NCBI GenBank assembly: GCA_902594675.1
Contig: CACJNE010000006.1
Location: forward strand, 1 to 64,000
DNA: 64,000 nucleotides
Direction: 5' to 3'
From: an uncultured Pelagibacteraceae bacterium
Lineage (GTDB): Bacteria > Pseudomonadota > Alphaproteobacteria > Pelagibacterales > Pelagibacteraceae
In this document: piece after piece, positions 30,064 through 39,606 of the stretch
How positions within the stretch are numbered: position 1 is the first letter of the stretch
How the letters are laid out: every line of letters starts with the position of its first letter
Program-made: the position numbers and the translations under genes
The notes under the pieces: generated by a model
Database searches by the model: none
What the model saw: only the letters and a program-made list of their open reading frames with translations
Told to the model about the DNA's origin: nothing

Positions 30064-30154
30064 CATAATTTATCATTCTAGAAAATTGATTTCAAATTAT
30101 TAAAAAAAATAAAAGATCAAAATGGGTTTTATTAATTATATTTATCAACAAAAT

Positions 30155-31309
30155 TTAATTAGAATTAAATTGGATCCATTTACTATTATTCTTACTTGAC
30201 TTAATAACGTTTTCTATAAACTTCATTCCATCAATTCCATCATCAATTGTAGGATAACAATTATTTGACTTATCATATTCTTGTCTATCAATATTAGCTG
30301 ATAACTCTTTGTAAACATCACTATAAATATTAGCAAAACCTTCTAAATAACCTTCTGGATGACCTTGGGGAATTCTTGTTACATTTTTAGCTTCATCACT
30401 AGTAATATTGCTTCCTCTTGTAATGTTTTGAGCAGGGCTACCAAATTTAGTATAACTCAAGTAATTTGGATCTTCTTGTCTCCACTCAATTCCAGCATTT
30501 TCTCCATATATTCTAATTTTAAGATTATTTTCATTTCCAACTGCTACTTGGCTTGACCATATTGATCCTTTTGCACCCCCTTTAAATCTTAGCATTATTT
30601 GGGCATTGTCATCTACTTTTCTCCCTTCAACAAATGTATGAATATCAGCTGAAATTTCATCTACCTCCAATCCAGTTATAAACCTAATCAAATTATAAGC
30701 ATGAGTTCCAATATCTCCTATACAACCACCAGCGCCAGATCTATTGGGATCAGTTCTCCATTCGGCTTGCTTTAATCCACTATCCTCTGCTTTTTTTGTT
30801 AACCAATCTTGTGGATATTCAGCTTGAATAACTCTTAAGGAACCCAAGTCCCCTTTTTGAACTAAAGATCTTGCATGTCGAACCATAGGATATCCAGTGT
30901 AATTATGTGTCAAAGCAAATATTAATTTTTTGCTTTCAATTACCTTTTTAAGATCTATTGCTTCCTTACTAGACATACCAATTGGCTTATCGCAAATAAT
31001 ATGTATTCCATTTTCTGCAAAAATTTTTGCAATAGGTACATGTAAATGATTTGGAGTTACTATTGAAACTACATCAATACCATCTGCTCTAGTTGACTCT
31101 TTTTCAGCCATCTCTTGATAGGTTTTATAGATTCTATCATTTTTTAAACCAAGATTTTTTCCAGTTTCTTTTGAATTTTCAAAGACAGATGAAAATGATC
31201 CAGCAACTAATTCATAATACCCATCAAGTCTTAAAGCTATTCTGTGGACACTTCCAATAAAAGCATCTTTACCACCACCAACCATGCCGATGCGTATTTT
31301 TCTATTCAT
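30155..31309 (-). CDS. Gfo/Idh/MocA-family oxidoreductase
   Basis: RIGMVGGGKDAFIGSVHRIALRLDG, VSIVTPNHLHVPIAKIFAENGIHIICDKPIG, GGCIGDIGTHAYNLIRFI. Confidence 0.92.
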   Translation of the reverse strand: MNRKIRIGMVGGGKDAFIGSVHRIALRLDGYYELVAGSFSSVFENSKETGKNLGLKNDRIYKTYQEMAEKESTRADGIDVVSIVTPNHLHVPIAKIFAENGIHIICDKPIGMSSKEAIDLKKVIESKKLIFALTHNYTGYPMVRHARSLVQKGDLGSLRVIQAEYPQDWLTKKAEDSGLKQAEWRTDPNRSGAGGCIGDIGTHAYNLIRFITGLEVDEISADIHTFVEGRKVDDNAQIMLRFKGGAKGSIWSSQVAVGNENNLKIRIYGENAGIEWRQEDPNYLSYTKFGSPAQNITRGSNITSDEAKNVTRIPQGHPEGYLEGFANIYSDVYKELSANIDRQEYDKSNNCYPTIDDGIDGMKFIENVIKSSKNNSKWIQFNSN

Positions 31310-32364
31310 TAATTAATGCCAAGCATTTTTTTGTTTGCTTCATGGTCAGCTCCGCTACCTGCAAAATCATCAAAAGCTTTTTCTGTTGTATTAATTATAT
31401 GATTTTTAATAAATTCTGCTCCCTCTCTTGCTCCATCTTCTGGATGTTTAAGGCAGCATTCCCATTCAAGAACTGCCCAACCATCATAATCATATGAAGT
31501 TAGTTTTGAAAATATAGATTTAAAATCAACTTGTCCATCACCAAGCGATCTAAATCTACCAGCTCTATTTACCCATGATTGAAATCCACCGTACACTCCT
31601 TGTTTTCCAGATGGATTTAACTCAGCATCTTTAACGTGAAACATTTTTATCTTCTCATGATAAATGTCAATATGAGCTAAATAATCCAGATGCTGTAGAA
31701 CATAATGACTTGGATCAAAAAGCATATTACATCTTTTGTGATTACCAACTCTTTCTAAGAACATTTCAAAAGTTACACCATCATGAAGATCTTCACCTGG
31801 ATGTATTTCATAACATAAATCAACCCCATTATTATCAAAGTGATCAAGAATGGGCTTCCATCTTTTTGATAGTTCATCAAATGCATTTTCAATTAACCCT
31901 TCAGGTCTTTGAGGCCAAGGGTAAACATAAGGCCAAGCAAGTGCTCCTGAAAAAGTTACATGTTTATCTATTCCTAGACTGTTTGATGCTTTTCCAGCCA
32001 TCATTAATTGATTTACAGCCCATTCTTGTCTTGCTTTGGGATTTCCTCTTACTTCAGGTGCAGCAAAACCATCAAAGGCAGTGTCATAAGCAGGATGTAC
32101 TGCAACAAGTTGACCTTGTAGGTGAGTTGATAATTCTGTAATTTCTAAATTGTGTGATTTAGCAATTCCTTTAATCTCATCACAATAATCTTTACTTTCA
32201 GATGCTTTTTTTAAATCAATTAATCTACCGTCCCAACTTGGAATTTGTATACCTTTGTAACCAAGAGATGATGCCCATTTACAAATATTATCTAAAGAAT
32301 TAAACGGTGCATCTTCGCCTACAAATTGTGCTAGGAAAATTGCAGGACCTTTTATTTTGTTCAT
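31309..32364 (-). CDS. Sugar phosphate isomerase/epimerase (AP endonuclease 2-like TIM barrel)
   Basis: GYKGIQIPSWDGRLIDL, CYEIHPGEDLHDGVTFE, NMLFDPSHYVLQHLDY, IKMFHVKDAELNPSGKQG. Confidence 0.9.
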   Translation of the reverse strand: MNKIKGPAIFLAQFVGEDAPFNSLDNICKWASSLGYKGIQIPSWDGRLIDLKKASESKDYCDEIKGIAKSHNLEITELSTHLQGQLVAVHPAYDTAFDGFAAPEVRGNPKARQEWAVNQLMMAGKASNSLGIDKHVTFSGALAWPYVYPWPQRPEGLIENAFDELSKRWKPILDHFDNNGVDLCYEIHPGEDLHDGVTFEMFLERVGNHKRCNMLFDPSHYVLQHLDYLAHIDIYHEKIKMFHVKDAELNPSGKQGVYGGFQSWVNRAGRFRSLGDGQVDFKSIFSKLTSYDYDGWAVLEWECCLKHPEDGAREGAEFIKNHIINTTEKAFDDFAGSGADHEANKKMLGIN

Positions 32365-32480
32365 AATTCCCCTTTCTCTTTAATTTTTTACTCAACTATT
32401 TTTTACAAAAAAAATACTAGCAGGCACAAGTCTTCTTGGATAGACTATTATTAAGAATAATTAAATTAATAGGAGATAAA

Positions 32481-33785
32481 ATGAAAAAAATAATGATTTT
32501 ATTGTTTGTTTCTCTATTTACTTTTTCTGCAAATTCAAATGCTAAGTCAATAACATTAGGATGGGCCGCTTGGGACCCTGCTAATGCATTACAAGAACTT
32601 ACAAAAGAGTTTACAGCAGAGACAGGAATAGATGTTAACTTCGAATTCGTACCATGGCCTAATTTTGCTGATCGTATGTTGAACGAACTTAATAACAAAG
32701 GTAAAACTTTTGACTTGTTAATTGGTGACTCACAATGGATCGGTGCTGGTGCAGTGTATGGACACTACGTAAAATTGAATGACTTTTTTGATAAAGAAGG
32801 AATTTCAATGAACGATTTCTCACCTGCAACAGTTTATGCTTATTCAACATGGCCAAAAGGAAGTGAAAACTATTATGCGCTACCAGCTATGGGAGATGCA
32901 TTAGCATGGGCTTATAGAAAAGACTGGTTTGATAGACCTGAGCTTAAATCCGAATTCAAAAAGAAACATGGTTATGATTTAGGTGTACCTGCTAGTTGGG
33001 ATCAGCTATATGACATGTGTACTTTTTTCCAAGGAAGAGAAATTGATGGTCAAAAAAGATACGGTGCTGCTATAAATACAGAGCGTGGATCTGAAGGTAT
33101 TACAATGGGTGTAACTGCTGCTATGTATGCATGGGGTATGGAGTATGAAAATCCAAACAAACCGTACGATATGGAAGGCTATTTCAATTCTCCGCAAGCA
33201 GTAGAAGCTGTAGAGTTCTATAGAAAATTATATGAGGACTGTGCTCCTCCAGGACACTCTGATGCTTATATGGTAGCAAACTTAGATGCATATAAATCAG
33301 GACAAGTAGCATTCCAAATGAACTGGTATGCTTTTTGGCCAGGTGTTTCTAAAGAAGATAGCGACGGAAGAGTTAGTGGTTTCTTTGCAAATCCAAAACA
33401 AAACGTAGCTGCTGCAACATTAGGTGGACAAGGTATATCTGTTGTTAAATATTCAGATAAACAAGATCTTGCATTAGAATATATTAAATGGTTTGCAAGA
33501 CCAGATGTACAGCAAAAATGGTGGGATTTAGGCGGATATTCATGTCATAATGATGTATTAAATTCACCATCGTTCCCTACATCTACAGTTTATGCACAAG
33601 GTTTCTTGGACTCAATGGGAATTGTCAAAGATTTTTGGCAAGAACCAACATTTGTTGAGTTAATGTTACCTATGCAGGAAGCTATTCATGATTACGTTGT
33701 TAATGGAAAAGGAACTGCTAAGGGCGCTCTAGATAAAATTATTGAAGAGTGGGTTGAAGTATTTGAAGCAGACGGAAAACTTTAA
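32481..33785 (+). CDS. Sugar/polyol ABC transporter substrate-binding protein
   Basis: Signal peptide MKKIMILLFVSLFTFSANSNA; family-1 SBP features; SD AGGAG upstream. Confidence 0.92.
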   Translation: MKKIMILLFVSLFTFSANSNAKSITLGWAAWDPANALQELTKEFTAETGIDVNFEFVPWPNFADRMLNELNNKGKTFDLLIGDSQWIGAGAVYGHYVKLNDFFDKEGISMNDFSPATVYAYSTWPKGSENYYALPAMGDALAWAYRKDWFDRPELKSEFKKKHGYDLGVPASWDQLYDMCTFFQGREIDGQKRYGAAINTERGSEGITMGVTAAMYAWGMEYENPNKPYDMEGYFNSPQAVEAVEFYRKLYEDCAPPGHSDAYMVANLDAYKSGQVAFQMNWYAFWPGVSKEDSDGRVSGFFANPKQNVAAATLGGQGISVVKYSDKQDLALEYIKWFARPDVQQKWWDLGGYSCHNDVLNSPSFPTSTVYAQGFLDSMGIVKDFWQEPTFVELMLPMQEAIHDYVVNGKGTAKGALDKIIEEWVEVFEADGKL

Positions 33786-33806
33786 CATTAATATTTAAAA
33801 ATATAC

Positions 33807-33840
33807 AAAAAAAAGGGGGGTAATATCTCCCCTTTTTTTT
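33807..33840 (+). terminator. Hairpin terminator/attenuator after SBP gene
   Basis: AAAAAAAAGGGG (33807-33818) / CCCCTTTTTTTT (33829-33840). Confidence 0.8.
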
Positions 33841-33851
33841 AAAAAAATCAT

Positions 33852-34751
33852 ATGAGCGTTAAAAAAAAATTTAAAGGACTTTCTGATAAGGCTGTAGCAT
33901 GGCTTTTCATTGGACCATCTGTCTTTCTTTTATTGGCGATAAATATTTATCCTTTGATTTATGCAATCAGAATGTCTTTTACAAATTTTTACGCAAATAA
34001 AATTGGGAGAGAACCACAGTTTGTCGGTTTAAAAAATTATATAAAAGTTCTCAATAAAGAGGCCATATGGGAAAAAATGCAGGTTACTGCAAACTTTATG
34101 TTTTGGACTTTGTTACTTCAGGCAGTAATTGGATTAGGTTTGGCTTTATTATTAAACAGGAAATTTAAAGGTAATGAATTATTAACCACACTAATAGTAT
34201 TACCAATGATGTTGTCGCCTGCTGTTGTGGGTGTTTTTTGGACTTATCTTTATAATCCTCAGGTAGGTTTATTTAATTATGTAGTAAACTTTTTTTACGA
34301 TTTTGGAAGTTTTGATATGATTGGTTCAAGTGAACTCGCACCTTGGTCGATAGTTATAGTTGATACTTGGATGTGGACACCTTTTACAATGTTGATTTGT
34401 TTAGCTGGTCTAAGATCAGTTCCAAATTATTTATATGAGGCTGCTGAAGTTGATAGAGCTAGTAAATGGCAACAATTTATATACATCACACTACCATCTG
34501 TATTACCATTTTTATTATTGGCTTTGTTATTTAGAGGGATCGAGAATTTCAAAATGTTCGATATGGTCGTTGAACTTACATCTGGTGGCCCTGGTTCAGC
34601 TACAGAGCTCGCCTCAATCAATTTAAAAAGAGAAGCATTTGAAAAATGGAAAACCGGTTATAGTTCAGCTTTTGCTGTCATTTTATTTGTAACTATTTTT
34701 GGTTTTGGAAATGTTTATGTAAAAGTAATGAATAAAATAAAGGAACGCTGA
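33852..34751 (+). CDS. Sugar ABC transporter permease (UgpA/MalF type)
   Basis: EAA-loop motif YEAAEVDRASKWQQFIYITLPSVLPFL; multi-TM. Confidence 0.92.
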   Translation: MSVKKKFKGLSDKAVAWLFIGPSVFLLLAINIYPLIYAIRMSFTNFYANKIGREPQFVGLKNYIKVLNKEAIWEKMQVTANFMFWTLLLQAVIGLGLALLLNRKFKGNELLTTLIVLPMMLSPAVVGVFWTYLYNPQVGLFNYVVNFFYDFGSFDMIGSSELAPWSIVIVDTWMWTPFTMLICLAGLRSVPNYLYEAAEVDRASKWQQFIYITLPSVLPFLLLALLFRGIENFKMFDMVVELTSGGPGSATELASINLKREAFEKWKTGYSSAFAVILFVTIFGFGNVYVKVMNKIKER

Positions 34752-35695
34752 TGGATACATCCAGATCATATTTAGAACCTTCATCGTTTTCAAAGAAACT
34801 TGCTGCAACAATTATTATTGTTTACACAGTAATAACATTGATACCTATTTCCTGGATGGTAATGACAAGTTTTAAGAATGTTAATAGTGCAATTTCTTAT
34901 CCACCTGAAGTACTGTTCGAACCATCTTTAGAGGGATATGTTAACTTGTTCACTAATAGATCAAGGCAATCTCAGGAATATCTTGACTCTTTGCCTGCTC
35001 CAGAAACTTGGTATGAAGAATTAGTTAGAAGTAGAGAAATGGTCATAACAGGGCCATCAAAATTTTTAGGTAGATACTCAAATTCAATGATAATTGGCTT
35101 TGGGTCAACTTTCGCATCTGTATTTTTGGGTGCATTAGCGGCGTATGCTTTCTCGAGATTTAGAGTTCCATTGAAAGATGATTTATTATTTTTTATTCTT
35201 TCTACCAGGATGTTTCCACCAATAGCGGTGGCTGTTCCAATATTCATTATGTATAGAAAATTAGGATTAGGGGATACTCACCTTGGAATGATCATATTAT
35301 ATACAGTCGTAAATTTAAGTTTAGCAGTATGGCTATTAAAAGGATTTATGGATGAAATTCCTAAAGAATACGAAGAAGCAGCTATGATTGATGGATATTC
35401 TAGACTTCAAGCGTTCTTTAAAGTTGTTCTTCCACAAGCGATGACCGGTATTGCTGCAACAGCAATTTTTTGCATGATTTTTTCATGGAACGAATATGCA
35501 TTTGCTGTTCTCCTCACTCAATTTAACGCACAAACAGCTCCACCATTCATCCCGACAATTATAGGAGAAGGAGGTTTGGATTGGCCTGCTATTGGGGCTG
35601 GTACAACTTTATTTTTATTACCAGTGATGATTTTTACAATTATTTTAAGAAAACACCTTTTGAGAGGTATTACTTTTGGAGCAGTGAGAAAATAA
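34751..35695 (+). CDS. Sugar ABC transporter permease (UgpE/MalG type)
   Basis: EEAAMIDGYSRLQAFFKVVLPQAMTGIAATAIFCMIFSWNEYAFAVLL. Confidence 0.92.
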   Translation: MDTSRSYLEPSSFSKKLAATIIIVYTVITLIPISWMVMTSFKNVNSAISYPPEVLFEPSLEGYVNLFTNRSRQSQEYLDSLPAPETWYEELVRSREMVITGPSKFLGRYSNSMIIGFGSTFASVFLGALAAYAFSRFRVPLKDDLLFFILSTRMFPPIAVAVPIFIMYRKLGLGDTHLGMIILYTVVNLSLAVWLLKGFMDEIPKEYEEAAMIDGYSRLQAFFKVVLPQAMTGIAATAIFCMIFSWNEYAFAVLLTQFNAQTAPPFIPTIIGEGGLDWPAIGAGTTLFLLPVMIFTIILRKHLLRGITFGAVRK

Positions 35696-35886
35696 TGCAA
35701 GAAGAAAAATCATTAATGAGAAAAATATTTAGAAGAGTTTACTGGGAAAATTTATCTACAGTATTAATTTTATTAGGAGTTTTCATGTTGTTGCAACCAT
35801 TTGCAATGTGGATGTATACTTACTCATTTATTGTAATTTTAGTTGGAACTATAGGTTTCGTAATCACAAGTCACTTTCCGGATTAA
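35695..35886 (+). CDS. Small integral membrane protein within ABC operon (63 aa)
   Basis: ATG overlaps permease stop; MQEEKSLMRKIFRRVYWENLSTVLILLGVFMLLQPFAMWMYTYSFIVILVGTIGFVITSHFPD, two TM segments. Confidence 0.8.
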   Translation: MQEEKSLMRKIFRRVYWENLSTVLILLGVFMLLQPFAMWMYTYSFIVILVGTIGFVITSHFPD

Positions 35887-35887
35887 T

Positions 35888-36970
35888 ATGTCTAAAATTA
35901 AAATAGTAAATTTACAAAAATCATTTGGAGATTTCACTGCAGTTAAAAATTCTAATTTAACAATTAATGATAAAGAGTTTTTTGTTTTGCTTGGCCCATC
36001 TGGATGTGGAAAAACAACAACTCTAAGAATGATTGCTGGATTAGAATTACCAACATCAGGAGAAATTTATTTAGGAGATGAAGAAGTTGGAATGTTAAGA
36101 GCATCTGAGAGAGATATTGCCTTCGTTTTTCAATTGTTTGCCCTCTATCCACATATGAATGTAAAAAATAACCTATCTTTTCCACTTAAAATGCAAGGTT
36201 ACAGTAGAAGTGAAATTAAAACTAGAGTTGAAGAAGCAGCAAAACTTTTAAGAATTGATCATATTTTAAACTCCAACATTTCTTCTTTATCGGGTGGAGA
36301 TAGACAACGTGTAGCTCTTGGTAGAGCTTTAGTGAGAAGACCAAAAGCATTTTTAATGGATGAGCCTTTAGGTACTTTGGATGCAGAATTTAGAGAATTA
36401 ATGTGTTTAGAACTTAAGAAATTACACATCGATATTGGCGCTACCACTGTTTATGTAACACACGATCAATTAGAGGCAATGTCATTAGCTGATCGTATTG
36501 CCGTAATGGATGGTGGTGAAATTTTACAAGCTGATGAACCTTCAGTAATCTATAATAAACCTGCTACCAAATTTGTAGCATCATTTATTGGCTCCCCTGG
36601 AATGAATTTTATAAGTATTGATCAAGGGATTTCCAATGAACAGTCGACTTTAAATATAGAAGGGACAAATTTTAATATACCTAAACAGTATGAGATATCA
36701 AAAGGCAAAAAAAACTCATTTGGTATTCGTCCTGAAAATTTATCTCTTACTAACGAAGGTGGTCTTAAAGGTTCAGTATTTGGAGTTGAATATTTAGGCT
36801 CAAGAAAAATTGTAACTGTTAAAACTAATTTTGGAGAAATCAAAGTAAAAACTGATATTTCAACAAGTGTTAAAATCAATGAAAACGTTCAAGTAAAACC
36901 CTCAAATGATAACATAATTATTTTTGATGGTGAGACTGATAAATCTCTTAAAAGTGAGTTTGTGAATTAA
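35888..36970 (+). CDS. Sugar ABC transporter ATP-binding protein (first)
   Basis: GPSGCGKTT, LSGGDRQRVALGRALVRRPKAFLMDEPLGTLDAEFR. Confidence 0.94.
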   Translation: MSKIKIVNLQKSFGDFTAVKNSNLTINDKEFFVLLGPSGCGKTTTLRMIAGLELPTSGEIYLGDEEVGMLRASERDIAFVFQLFALYPHMNVKNNLSFPLKMQGYSRSEIKTRVEEAAKLLRIDHILNSNISSLSGGDRQRVALGRALVRRPKAFLMDEPLGTLDAEFRELMCLELKKLHIDIGATTVYVTHDQLEAMSLADRIAVMDGGEILQADEPSVIYNKPATKFVASFIGSPGMNFISIDQGISNEQSTLNIEGTNFNIPKQYEISKGKKNSFGIRPENLSLTNEGGLKGSVFGVEYLGSRKIVTVKTNFGEIKVKTDISTSVKINENVQVKPSNDNIIIFDGETDKSLKSEFVN

Positions 36971-37977
36971 TGGCAAAAATAGAATTAAAAAATTTATCTA
37001 AAACCTATAATAAAAAAATTGAGGCCTTACATGATATAAATTTTACCATTGAGGATGGTCAGTTTTTTGTTTTATTAGGCCCCTCAGGTGCTGGAAAAAC
37101 TACTACATTAAGATGTATTGCTGGATTAGAGAAAATAGATAATGGAAGTATTCTGTTTAACGATGAGTCCGTAACCGAAGATCAACCAGCATCAAGAGAT
37201 GTTTGTTTTGTGTTTCAACAATACTCTTTATATCCTCACTATAGTGTATATGAAAATTTAGCATTCCCTTTAAGATCTCCAATGAGAAAATTACCTGAGG
37301 ATGAAATTAAAACTAAGGTTGAGAATATTGCAAGTATGTTAAAGATTTCAAATAAGCTAAATAATAAAGCTACACAATTATCTGGTGGTGAGATGCAAAG
37401 AGTTGCAATTGGACGTGCGCTAGTTCGTGAGCCAAATTTATACTTGATGGATGAACCGTTATCCTCTTTAGATGCTAAATTAAGAGAGAGTTTAAGGGTT
37501 GAATTAAAAAACATTCAAACCAATCTAAATGCAACAATACTTTATGTTACACATGATCAAGCAGAAGCCACTACTTTAGCAGATAAAATTGGAGTTTTAA
37601 AAGAAGGCCATTTGGTGCAAATAGGTACTCCTGAAGAGATATATGAAAATCCAAATTCTATATATGTTTCGCAAAGATTGGGTTCGCCAAAAATCAATAT
37701 TCTGCCTGGAACTTTACTTGGAATGAATGATGTACCTACTTTTGGTATAAGACCTGAGAATATTACAATAGGAAATGGTAACCACTCAGCCAAAATTATC
37801 TCAATTGAAAATCTAGGCTCTGAAACAGTAGTTGCTTTAAATTTTAAAGACCAAGAAATACTTGTGTCAATTCAAGGTAATTATAAATCATCAATAAATG
37901 AGACAATTAATTTTGACATCAACAATAAAAAAGTTTTAAAATTTGATCAAGAAGGAAACAGAATTTATGAGCGTTAG
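36970..37977 (+). CDS. Sugar ABC transporter ATP-binding protein (second)
   Basis: GPSGAGKTT, LSGGEMQRVAIGRALVREPNLYLMDEPLSSLDAKLR. Confidence 0.94.
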   Translation: MAKIELKNLSKTYNKKIEALHDINFTIEDGQFFVLLGPSGAGKTTTLRCIAGLEKIDNGSILFNDESVTEDQPASRDVCFVFQQYSLYPHYSVYENLAFPLRSPMRKLPEDEIKTKVENIASMLKISNKLNNKATQLSGGEMQRVAIGRALVREPNLYLMDEPLSSLDAKLRESLRVELKNIQTNLNATILYVTHDQAEATTLADKIGVLKEGHLVQIGTPEEIYENPNSIYVSQRLGSPKINILPGTLLGMNDVPTFGIRPENITIGNGNHSAKIISIENLGSETVVALNFKDQEILVSIQGNYKSSINETINFDINNKKVLKFDQEGNRIYER

Positions 37978-38593
37978 TTTTTTAATTTCTCAAGCAAAAA
38001 GTGTCCAAAAAGTTATAGATGAAAATTCTGCTGAAATAGAGGTTCTTGATCAAAAAATTGGAGACGGAGACCATATTTTTAACATTCAAAGAGGTTTAAA
38101 GTTAGTTGTTGAACTTGAAGATTCAATCAAAGATTTACCATTAGCCAAAGCTTTAAATATGATAGCAATGAAAGTTCTGTCAGGTATCGGTGGATCATCA
38201 GGCGCATTATTTGGAACTTTTTTTATGACCATGGCTAAATCTTCTGATCTAGATAAAGATGTTGATTTTAATAAAGCATGTGAAATGATTATTAGTGGAA
38301 TTAAAGCCATGAAAGAAAGAGGAAAAGCCGATGTTGGAGAAAAGACCATGATGGATGTTTTAATACCAGTTTCAGAAAAACTTAACGAATTAAAAAATGA
38401 AAGTGAATTTAAATCAGGTTTAAATGAAGTAATAAAAATTGCTGAAGAAAGAATGTTATCCACAAAAGATATGTTAGCCACAAAAGGTAGAGCTTCTTTT
38501 TTAGGTGAACGTGCAAAAGGACATATAGATCCTGGAGCCCGTTCTTCACAGCTTATAATTGATACAATTTGTAAATCAGTAATTAATAATTAG
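37967..38593 (+). CDS. dhaL: Dihydroxyacetone kinase-type nucleotide-binding subunit DhaL
   Basis: DQKIGDGDHIFNIQRGL, GIGGSSGALFGTFF, DPGARSSQLII. Confidence 0.88.
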   Translation: MSVSFLISQAKSVQKVIDENSAEIEVLDQKIGDGDHIFNIQRGLKLVVELEDSIKDLPLAKALNMIAMKVLSGIGGSSGALFGTFFMTMAKSSDLDKDVDFNKACEMIISGIKAMKERGKADVGEKTMMDVLIPVSEKLNELKNESEFKSGLNEVIKIAEERMLSTKDMLATKGRASFLGERAKGHIDPGARSSQLIIDTICKSVINN

Positions 38594-38601
38594 GAGGGAA
38601 A

Positions 38602-39594
38602 ATGAAAAAATTTATTAACAATAACGATGATTTTTTAAAAGAAAGCCTTTCAGGTTTTGGTAAGGCACATAGCGACATTATAAATGTCAATCTAGACCCA
38701 AGTTTTGTTTCAAGAAAAAATAAAACCAAAAATGGAAAAGTCTCCCTAATTTCAGGTGGCGGAAGTGGTCATGAACCAATGCATGGAGGATTTGTTGGTC
38801 ATGGAATGTTAGATGCTGCATGCCCAGGTTTTGTATTTTCAGCACCAACGCCTGATCAAATGCAAGCAGCAGCAGAACATGTTGATAGTGGTGCAGGGGT
38901 TTTATTTATTGTTAAAAATTATTCTGGAGACATAATGAACTTTCAAATGGGAGCTGAAATGTACTCTGGCAAAAATGATAGTATTGTTACTAACGATGAT
39001 GTTGCTGTTGAAGACTCTACATTTACAACTGGAAGAAGAGGTGTTGCAGCAACAGTATTAGTAGAAAAAATAGTTGGATCTTTAGCTGAAAACGGCGGAT
39101 CACTCGAAGAATGTAAAAAACTTGGTGAAAAAGTAAATAAAAACGCTGGTACGATGGGAGTTGCATTTACAAGTTGCACAGTTCCTGCTGCAGGAAAACC
39201 TACTTTTGATATAGGCGATGATGAAATGGAGTTTGGTGTAGGGATACACGGTGAGCCAGGGAGAAAAAGAGAAAAAATTCAAGCCTCAAAAACGATTGTA
39301 GGAAATATTCTTGAAGCTATTTTAGATAATTTAAAACCAGAAAAAAATGAGAAGAATTTACTTTTCGTAAATGGAATGGGAGGCACTCCTTTAACAGAAT
39401 TATATTTAGTTTATGAGGATGCATGTCAAATTTTACAATCAAAGGGTGTTCAAGTAACAAAAAGTTTAGTTGGAAATTATTGTACATCGCTTGAAATGCA
39501 AGGTGCTTCAATTACTCTTCTCAAATGTGATGATGAAATCTTAAAGCATTGGGACTCACCAGTTCATACAGCGGCAATGAGATGGGGAATGTAA
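38602..39594 (+). CDS. dhaK: Dihydroxyacetone kinase-type substrate-binding subunit DhaK
   Basis: VSLISGGGSGHEPMHGGFVGHGMLDAACPG, FGVGIHGEPGRKR (covalent His), MGGTPLTELYLVYE. Confidence 0.92.
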   Translation: MKKFINNNDDFLKESLSGFGKAHSDIINVNLDPSFVSRKNKTKNGKVSLISGGGSGHEPMHGGFVGHGMLDAACPGFVFSAPTPDQMQAAAEHVDSGAGVLFIVKNYSGDIMNFQMGAEMYSGKNDSIVTNDDVAVEDSTFTTGRRGVAATVLVEKIVGSLAENGGSLEECKKLGEKVNKNAGTMGVAFTSCTVPAAGKPTFDIGDDEMEFGVGIHGEPGRKREKIQASKTIVGNILEAILDNLKPEKNEKNLLFVNGMGGTPLTELYLVYEDACQILQSKGVQVTKSLVGNYCTSLEMQGASITLLKCDDEILKHWDSPVHTAAMRWGM

Positions 39595-39606
39595 AACTTT
39601 TTTTGA

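Noticed and set aside
29983-30066. N-terminal 28-aa extension of the minus-strand small ORF
   Set aside because: Sequence is dominated by two perfect hairpins and a strong SD before the internal ATG, so it is more likely a leader than coding; not fully excluded
31710-32141. 143-aa plus-strand ORF
   Set aside because: Antisense to the well-supported sugar isomerase gene; no recognisable motifs, His/Leu/Gln-skewed shadow translation
38086-38481. 131-aa minus-strand ORF in the supplied track
   Set aside because: Entirely antisense to dhaL, which has clear family motifs; composition is typical of a shadow ORF
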